NCBI GenBank assembly: GCA_949152435.1
Contig: OX424572.1
Location: 11,752,184-11,816,183, forward strand
Length of the DNA: 64,000 bases
Source: Gastracanthus pulcherrimus
Taxonomy: Eukaryota > Arthropoda > Insecta > Hymenoptera > Pteromalidae
Direction: 5' to 3'
How positions within the stretch are numbered: the stretch's first letter is position 1; each line of letters starts with the position of its first letter. Positions 56,373 through 64,000 of this stretch are shown here, in pieces. The notes below the pieces were generated by a model. The model was not told where the DNA came from. It saw only the letters and a program-made list of their open reading frames with translations, and made no database searches. Both the position numbers and the translations under genes were made by a program.

Positions 56373-58590
56373 CTCGCCATCGTTGCTATAACATAAAATG
56401 TGTATTAATACATGTATGTGTGATATTTTGTGAGAAATATGTAATGGTGCAATATTCTATAGAATATTTTTGTAACTGCAACCGTTATAACACACACAAA
56501 CACACACATACACATACACACACAAACAAACACACATTTATACGGACATTTTCTAAAAATAGTGTATTTTGATTACAAGTGTCCCAAACATGTTTCGATC
56601 GTCTTTTTTGAAAACTTTTTTTTACTATCCCAAAGCTTCCTCTTTAAGGAAGCAAAAGTAAAAGTGTTTCATGAGTGCATGTTACAGTTTGATTGTCATT
56701 GTATAAACAAAAGAAAAATGATGTTAGGTTTTAATTCTCAACGTTAATTTATTTGTAAAATCTTAGTAATATATTGAATTTAATTATAATGATAGTTAAG
56801 ATTATAAGAAGTGTAAATTATATTCATATTTTCAACAATTTTAACTTTTAAAAAGCTTAAATATTATAAAAAAAATAGTAATCAATGACATTTTAATTAT
56901 GACGAATTATTAAAAATCATAATATTTTAGTTGGATATACTAAGTTTCTTTTAGTTAAGGGAAACTTTAAGTAAGAAAACTGTCCTACGAACTTTTTTTC
57001 GTTTTTAAAGGGAAATTAGTTAAATGAATAACGTTACGCAGAAAGTATTAATAAACATTTTTACAAATATGTTTTACACCAAATGTTTATAAACTAATAC
57101 ATTTTAAATTTGACTAAATTAAACTTTTGCGTGGATATTAATTCATAATTACGATTACGTCATATGCGCTAAATTAAAATAAAATGACATATTATAATCG
57201 GCGTATAAACACAAGCACGTATTATACTAGTATCCGACGTGTATGCTTGCACGTATAATACATGACGTATCATACTTTTACAACCCTGAGTAAAACTCAA
57301 ATGGAATACATATGATGTCTGCATGTGCCTCAGTTTTTATAGATACATTTTTCTGCATTGCACTGTATTTTAAATTAGCATGAACATGTATGAACATGCA
57401 TATATAAACGGACCTTCATATATAAACGGACCTTCATATGCATGTAAGTAATATACTACGTACTAGAACGTATATTTCCATGCATATTGATGTGAAAAAC
57501 CCAATTGAAAGAGATATCAAAATTTTTATTAATGAATTTCTTAACTCGTTTGTATATGTATAAAAGTATGTGTAAGTGTAAAAATGCCTCAATACGCGTA
57601 GCCAAGCATAACACAGCATTATTATTTATGTGCATGCGTTCTTAAAAAATTTTTAAATTATTCATACAGAAAACATAAACATTCATGCTTGTACAAAATT
57701 ATGAACAATTATGCACAAGCGTGCTTAATTGTTCCTGAACTTTCATAAATACGCATAAATTTCTATGATCATGCATATGCAACCCTGGTCAAGTTTCGGG
57801 CATAATGCATTAGCATGTACAAACATGTCAAAATCCAAAAAATTTTTTAATGTATTCATGTATGATCATGGACGTTCACGAGGAAAGGTAAAAACAAATA
57901 AAATAAAACACTTAAATTATACTCTAATAAAACTCTCAAAAATGAGTTCATTTATTGAAAATCAAAACTGAATATTCCTGTGACATTTTAATTCTAAAAT
58001 AACTAAATCTCGAAGAAATCTATGTCTTCTAAAACCGAAGTACTTGATGTGTACCCTTCGACCGACTGTGCCGAACTGCCAGTCTGCGCGCCGGTGAGAC
58101 CTCCCAACGCTAGCCCTGCGTTTTGTATAAGGTTTTCGAGAAAACTCTTTTAAGACGAAGTAGATGCCTAATTTCCGCGCTTTTTATAAAATTCTTTCTC
58201 GTTCTTAAATATAATATCTAACTAATTAACATTACAAAATTACAAAAATTAATTTTTTTTTAAATTATGCTGTCTCTATTCAGAACAGGGTATATTTATG
58301 ATAATTCATGAACCTTCCTGAAATCCATTGTTACCTGGGTTCAAAGAGACTAAGGTTATTTTAATTAAAAGATACAATTAGCCAGCATGTTAAATAGCAA
58401 ATAAGATTATGGAATAGGCACAAAAGGTTCGAAGAATTCTCAAAAGGCATTTTACCGAGATATCTTCAAGACTAACCTCAAGCATGAGCATGCCATGCAA
58501 TAGAGGTAAGTAGATGTCACAAGAAAATCTTTTCCTACTATTTTTATATTATATTACCGCAATAGCAGCCTACAGAATTCTTTTTATTTT
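56373..58590. other. AT-rich spacer with ATGCATG-rich stretches
   Basis: No gene recognised. The stretches 57170-57460 and 57660-57800 are rich in 'catgcat', 'gtatgaacatgc' and similar words, also seen at 54220-54310 in the opposite sense ('ttcaggaatgaac' against 'gttcctgaac'). An 18-bp direct duplication, atataaacggaccttcat, lies at 57401-57437. Confidence 0.4.
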
Positions 58591-58597
58591 TTCATTG

Positions 58598-58642
58598 AAT
58601 CAGATCAGATTAGATTAGATTAGATTTTAGATTATATTTATT
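58598..58642. repeat. (GATTA)n simple repeat
   Basis: 'gatcagatcagattagattagattagatt', the kind of short tail repeat that marks some non-LTR retrotransposon 3' ends. No element body was identified to either side. Confidence 0.7.
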
Positions 58643-58857
58643 AAAATAACAATTCGTTACATAGTAAGATATATACATATAATACATATATTGAGTATGT
58701 TTATACAACTTAATACGTTATTTTTATGGCTTGTATTGTGGATAAATAAGATTTATTAAATTGAGCTTTTGCATACTGTTAGATAATAGTAAAAACTACC
58801 TTAAAAATATTGTAAGTTGACAATTAGAAATTGTTTTACTTATTAACGAAATTTCAA

Positions 58858-59380
58858 CACTGCATATAAAACCATAATTTCATGAACCCTAAACTTGTAA
58901 ACCTTGCACACCGAAAAACTCATAAACCCTAATTTAATTAACTGTAAATCTACAAACCCATTAACCCTAAATCCATAAACTCTAAACCCATAAATCCTAA
59001 TTTCATTATCCCTATACCTATAAACTATACACACATCAAGCCTCTAATTACACTTACCCTCAACCAATAAACTATAAAGCCAGAAAATACATAAGTCGTA
59101 AACCCATAAACCCTAATTCCATTAATCCTAAACTCATAAGCCATACATACATAAGTTTATGGTTTATGGATTCAGGGTTTCGGGTTTTGGGTTTACGGAT
59201 TCTGGGTTTAGAGTTAAGGGTTTATGAGCTTAGGTCTTATGATTTTTGAGTTTATGGGTTTAAGGTCTATGAGTTTATGGATTTAGAGGTTTAAGGATTA
59301 AGGCTTTAAGAGGTATAGGTTTAGGGTTTAGAGTATTACGGATTAAGGATTTAGAGTTTATAGATTTATACGTTTACTAT
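58858..59380. repeat. Telomere-like repeats in two opposed blocks
   Basis: 58858-59160 reads 'aaccctaaac..ataaaccc' and 59150-59380 reads the complement ('gggtttatgg', 'gggtttagagt'), so the two halves form a large imperfect inverted repeat. The array is related to 11395-11990. Homology to OR-2 intron 2 resumes directly after it (59430). Confidence 0.8.
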
Positions 59381-59725
59381 TTATGAGATGATTAATTTTA
59401 TTTATTTGAATATTTATTTTCATTTAATAGAAACATTCAACTTCAGTAATATACTGTATTTAAGTTTTTCTTCAGTACTAAATTAATAACAATTAATTCT
59501 CCCGCTAAAATTAACAATCAAGTAAACTCTCAAATCAAATCATTCTCAATCATTTAAACCCAATGTAACCATATAGAATTGAGGGTTTGAAAATCTCGGA
59601 TGCACACACAAGTTAGGAGCAATGCAGATTGAGTGTTGCTCTAGATTTTCTTATATTCTTGAGTATCCTTAAGAGTTTTGTCAGTTATACGTATCAACTA
59701 ATACATCAAATACATCTATTTCAAG

Positions 59726-60905
59726 GAGTACCTGTGTTGATCTACTCGATCTACGGCACCCTGCTCAAGCCCAACTATGTGCTCGTCTTCCTGCTGCAGT
59801 GCATGTCAGGCTTCGTCCTCTACACTATCACCATCGGCGCCTATAGCCTTGCCACCGTCGTCGTCGGCCATGTCTCCGGACAGCTGGAGATAGTCATGCT
59901 GCTGCTGCGGGACTTTGCGCAAGACGACGAGCGTATTTTGCACGAACAACTGACCAACGATATTGCAAACAATCGCGACGCGATGAATGTGGTCGCCGTG
60001 CAAGTTTGGAGCGACAAACTGGACGTAATCGTGGAACGACATCTCAGGATTCTCAGGGCACTTACGTTCGTATAAATACGTTTGTGTGTAAAATGATCCT
60101 TATGGAAACAAGCCTTTAGAGTTTCGGGGTTAACACTAACAATGTCAGTGAATGTTGAAAGATCTTTCTCGAGGGAAGATGTCTATGGATGGGTTGTAAG
60201 AGGGAGACGGAGAACGTACAAAACTGAAGCTACTGTTTAGAGCTTGTAAAAAAATGATCACTAAAAAAATTTAATGCGGGGAAGAAAGGAGAAATACTTA
60301 AAAAATATGCGGGATAAATCCAATAAAAATTAAGATTCTATCAAACATTAAGCAATAAAAATGAAGACAATTAATTCTTTAGTATGTTTTTCACTTTAGG
60401 GATCATATCTACAAATTATGTCACCCTTACATTGAGGAGCGGGAGTTTTTAATAGAGTAACGGTGTTTACTGAAGATATAGAAAGATCAATGAAAATGCG
60501 TTACGTGGAGAGGGCGGGGATAAATAATTTGTGAACGACCCATCAAACAAAATTTTTGTTCAAATACTGTAGATTTTATAAATCCTTCATGATCATATCT
60601 AAAGTATAGGTCCCCTCTCGTAATTTAACCTACGCCCGGAATACATGGGCACCCTCCTTTTGAGGGTTTACTCTAAACTGTTGAGAATAATACTGAATTT
60701 AAATATTATACACAATTATCGCCTTTGAATTATGTATATTCAAACTTTTTCTTTTTTATTATAGGTATGTTATATGTTTTTATTAATTTCAGTTTTACAT
60801 CGCGCGTGGAGAAGAATTTGAATGTCATATGCTTCTTCAAGTTCATCGGCTGTACGATGAATATATGCCTACTGGAGTAGGCTACTTTATTATGGTATAG
60901 TTAAA
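59726..60905 (+). pseudogene. OR-2-like pseudogene B: exons 3 and 4 only
   Basis: 59726-60065 is an intact copy of OR-2 exon 3 (YTITIGAYSLATVVVGH, GQLEIVMLLL, WSDKLDVIVERHLR) that keeps RILHE, missing in OR-2, and has a 9-bp duplication (LRILRA). Its donor is tac|gttcgt instead of cag|gttcat. 60798-60888 is a copy of exon 4 (SRVEKNLNVICFF) whose reading stops at TAG just after LLE because of a small insertion, where OR-2 continues. Exons 1, 2 and 5-7 are absent. It is therefore a partial, non-functional copy, although exon 3 is surprisingly well kept. Confidence 0.8.
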
Positions 60906-61286
60906 AAAGTATTTCTTCAAGGTCGTTATCCCCTACAATCAAAAGTCTCGCGAAACTTCTGAAATTTTGAGCAAAATCAATTTTTATCTGAAACAATATC
61001 CCTACAAAATTTCAAATCGCTGTACCGTATAGATTTTGAGTTAGACTCATCCAAAGTTCATGAGTTTCGAGTCTTATTTCAACAGAATATGGCGATTTTA
61101 ACGAAAAATCAATGAATATGAGTTTATTTGAGCTCTAGCGATTGAGCAAGTCTCAAGAAATGTCTAAAAATCTGGCAAAAATTAGATAAAACCCTAATAA
61201 AACATATATTTTCATTTCTAGAAGCTAGTCCATACAGTAATGAAATAATATTAATCCAAAGATCGTAAATCTCACTTTTGATCATA

Positions 61287-62309
61287 ACACCTTCTTCATC
61301 AGATTCAACACTCTTCGATTCAACTGCACAAAAATTTGCTTTTGTTGTCGAGACGAAATTGAAAGTTAGCGAAAATGTTGAAAAATTAAGCAATATATAA
61401 AAAATTACTCGAGTTATCCTTGTAAAAAAAGAAAATTATTATATTTTTCTCTCAGAAAGCAATCGATTATATGAACTGAATATTTACATAGATACATTTC
61501 TATTCAAAACTAATATTCAATAAAAATATTTCATTGAATTATATATTGCAGTTTTCGAGTTATAGAAGTATAAAAAGATGTAAAAAAAAATTAATTTTAT
61601 AAATATTTTCATATATAAAAAGTCCCCTATCCACAGAACATGTACAAGTTTTTGTAAAACCATAATTTTTTAATTAAATTTTATAGAAAATGGTTATAAA
61701 ACAAAGATGAATCAACCAAATTAACTGAAGTTGTCAAACGAATCATAAATATCGATAGTACGCATCTGTGGTCCAACATTTCATTAGGATAATTGTACAA
61801 ACTGGCATACGGGATACGATAGAATACTCTCATGGAATACGCACATACACACGAACACAAATGCACACACCCACAAATACACGAATGCACATTTTTTGGA
61901 ATTATTAAATTTATTCTCCAAGTTAGACAATAATAGGTTGGAACATAACAAAAATGTATCAAAACAATGCATTGTCTTTGACAATTAAGAAAACTGATTT
62001 TACCAAAATAAGTTTGAAAATGGAATGACCTATACCGACTATTTTTTATATTTTCAGTTACGAGTGTGACCGGTAGATAGCAGATATCTTCAAGAAGTGC
62101 AAACAAATACTGAATCTGATAATAGCCAGAAGTCAAGAAAAGTCTTACTTGATCACCGAAAAAATTATATTTTCAGTTCAATTAAACGTCGATTCACTGT
62201 ACAGTAGCATAATTTCTTCTGTTTAGGTCTATTGAAGGCTTTACTATCTTTGTCTACTATATGTAGTATTATCAGCTCGGTGATATTATATGCAAATAAA
62301 GATATTTAA
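61287..62309 (+). pseudogene. Odorant receptor pseudogene B' (paralogue of pseudogene A)
   Basis: Near-collinear with 17337-18336. The exon-3 end piece lies at about 61287-61360, an exon-7-like piece at 62059-62176 (LNLIIARSQEKSYLITEKI) and a terminal piece at 62227-62309 (LLKALLSLSTICSIISS) ending TAA. It shares pseudogene A's defects, such as the in-frame stop at the exon 7 donor, so the damage preceded duplication; additional changes (a short loss after the acceptor) are private. Confidence 0.7.
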
Positions 62310-62579
62310 AATGTGTATATTCTTATTATTTATAACATATTACTTACGTTTTAGAAAAAATGGAAGAAATATCTTTCTAAGTACTATATGCAAAGATAAT
62401 ACTCATATTTATTTACTCCATTCGGCAAATAAGTCATTTCAAGAAATCTTTCATCTTCGTCGATATAATGCACTTTTTCCCTCGCTTTTAGGGCTATTCC
62501 TGTCGAATGAAAATCCACGTACTTATATCATGTAGGAAAAACTGTGCATACACGATTCTTCAAACCGACTGAACTCTCC

Positions 62580-62870
62580 CGAGAGTCGCTACAACCAACG
62601 CTTGAGCCGCGACCGACGATTATATTACTCTTTCATAAATGAAAAAAAGCCTGAGATCGATTCAGTGCAACTCGTGCGATTATAATGTGTTCACTACCTA
62701 ATCAACAATGTATCTCGTGCTTTCCACAGAAATACATTGCTGCCTCGAAATATGCCCCTCCGTCACTCGACTGTTATACACTGTACAAACATCAACGCGA
62801 CGGCTTTCTCAAGTTCAAGTATTATACAATACATTCGCCGGTTTTCAGTATGTAGAAATTATAATTCTTC
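62580..62870. other. Copy 3 of the OR-downstream conserved block
   Basis: Very similar to 18590-18860 and more distantly to 3836-4133. Reading frames are interrupted as in copy 2. Confidence 0.6.
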
Positions 62871-63837
62871 AGTAAAAGTTTCCACCGTTGCTGATAAACT
62901 TTTAAGTATTTGTATCATTTATAATCTTTATTTTCCCTAAATTACGGCAGCATAAGCCTTAAACTTATCATCAATAAGAAATAAATAGCGGAGTCCAGAA
63001 TGACACTGAACGCGGGCTCAACTTAAGGGTAACGGAAAACCTTGGGCGTTTCATAACTTTTAGAAGCTTCTAAGCGAAGTGTTAACTCGCGCGCTAACGA
63101 GTTACGAAAACTTTAAACGTGTTTTTCTCAAAACATACTTTTTTTAAATTTTGCGGACTCGATTTCTCTTACAGTTTTTATCCGATTGATCTGGAAAATG
63201 GCCAACATCTTCACATATATATACTGCACTGACGTACCCACGCTTGTTTTAAGAAGTTAAAAACTCTTCTTGTCATTAGCATTTATTTAAAGAAATTTAT
63301 GATAAAAAATGAACTTTTTCAAAAAATAGCTGCCGTTTTGCAAAAAAAATAATTTGCAAAAAAGAATACGTACTTTATTAGGTTTTATGGTGTAGATAAT
63401 GTTCTTTTTTTCTTTGTTTTTCTCTACGATGACTAGAGGTCCAGCAATTATATCCGCAAATTGACATGCTTAAAGAAATGACGACTCCGGAATTCGCCAG
63501 AACGCCGCCATTTTTATTAGAGAATAATTTTTGAAACTTTTTTGTGTACTTTAGTGCATGAACAATGAAGTCCTCAAAGTTATTTTGAAATAAAGATTTC
63601 TATTTACTCACAGTAAATTCCTAAACTTTGGTTCATTTTAGAGCCAATATGATGGCGTTACCCCTTAATGCAGACTCTATATTGCGTGCCGTGTGCCATG
63701 TGCCGTCAAATAAATTAAATAAATAAAAAACTTTTAAAAACTATGCTTCTAGTAAAATGTACTACAAATGAATAAATAATGTTGGTTTCTGATATGGCCA
63801 TATTTTCCCGATTACATTACTACCTATATTACTAAAA

Positions 63838-64000
63838 ATTTTTTTTTTTTTAATTAACGTCGCCATGTTTGTGCTCTTATGTGATGCTAATCGACGACGG
63901 GGGTCTGCGGTGTGTTTGTAAACAAAGCACATGTAATTTTTACAGAGGTGCTTGTATCAATCGGCAGAGACTAGGATTCGAACCCGGGACGCCGGCGTGG
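63838..64000 (-). mobile_element. SINE-like insertion, cut by window end
   Basis: A T-run (63838-63852, the poly(A) tail read on plus) interrupts the duplicated copy of the 19785 MITE at a point where copy A continues uninterrupted. At its other end the minus strand carries a perfect B-box word GGGTTCGAATCC (about 63975) within a tRNA-like head. The A-box lies beyond the window. Confidence 0.6.

Noticed and set aside
63950..64000. tRNA gene at the window edge
   Set aside because: Only a B-box and partial arms are visible, joined to a poly(T) tract on the other side; a SINE explains it better.

Overview
The window is insect nuclear DNA, most likely from an ant or another aculeate hymenopteran. 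The genes have spliceosomal introns, the background is AT-rich with more GC-rich exons, and three genes plus several decayed copies encode seven-transmembrane insect odorant receptors (ORs), the family known to be expanded in tandem in ants. Mariner, copia, Mutator-like, LINE and PolB-element remnants and many foldback (MITE-like) elements fill the introns and spacers. Species-level placement is inference; no database was searched.

Layout. 671-3568 (+): 3' eight coding exons of OR-1, whose first exon lies outside the window or was not found. 3836-4133: a block that recurs downstream of two decayed OR copies. 4134-9520: AT-rich spacer with a TTAA-flanked foldback element, a ~175-bp tandem repeat and a GC-rich palindrome. 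9523-15853 (+): OR-2, complete in seven exons (426 aa), with telomere-like CCCTAAA-type repeats and an LTR joined to half a tRNA-Tyr in intron 2. 16124-23100: LINE relic, OR pseudogene, foldback elements and an isolated OR exon relic. 23270-25740: G-rich tract, 20-bp tandem array, a longer-period repeat block, copia relic.

26517-49803 (+): OR-3, complete in seven exons (also 426 aa) but spread over 23 kb. Its introns carry a broken mariner, two inverted decayed copies of a protein-primed family B DNA polymerase (Polinton/Maverick- or adintovirus-like), six foldback elements, a ~1.66-kb inverted-repeat element with internal ~270-330 bp repeats, a GC-rich block and a near-intact mariner with perfect terminal repeats.

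50330-58800: Mutator-like transposase fragment (-), a possible unrecognised three-exon gene end on the minus strand (52467-53147), a tRNA-like SINE and simple repeats. 58858-63838: a second, decayed copy of the OR-2-exon-3/4 plus OR-pseudogene region (compare 11.3-14.6 kb and 17.3-19.9 kb), again preceded by telomere-like repeats, ending in a SINE-like insertion at the window edge.

The three OR genes and the relics lie on the plus strand and look like one birth-and-death receptor cluster. The products would be ligand-selective subunits in olfactory neurons that work with the co-receptor Orco, which is not in this window.
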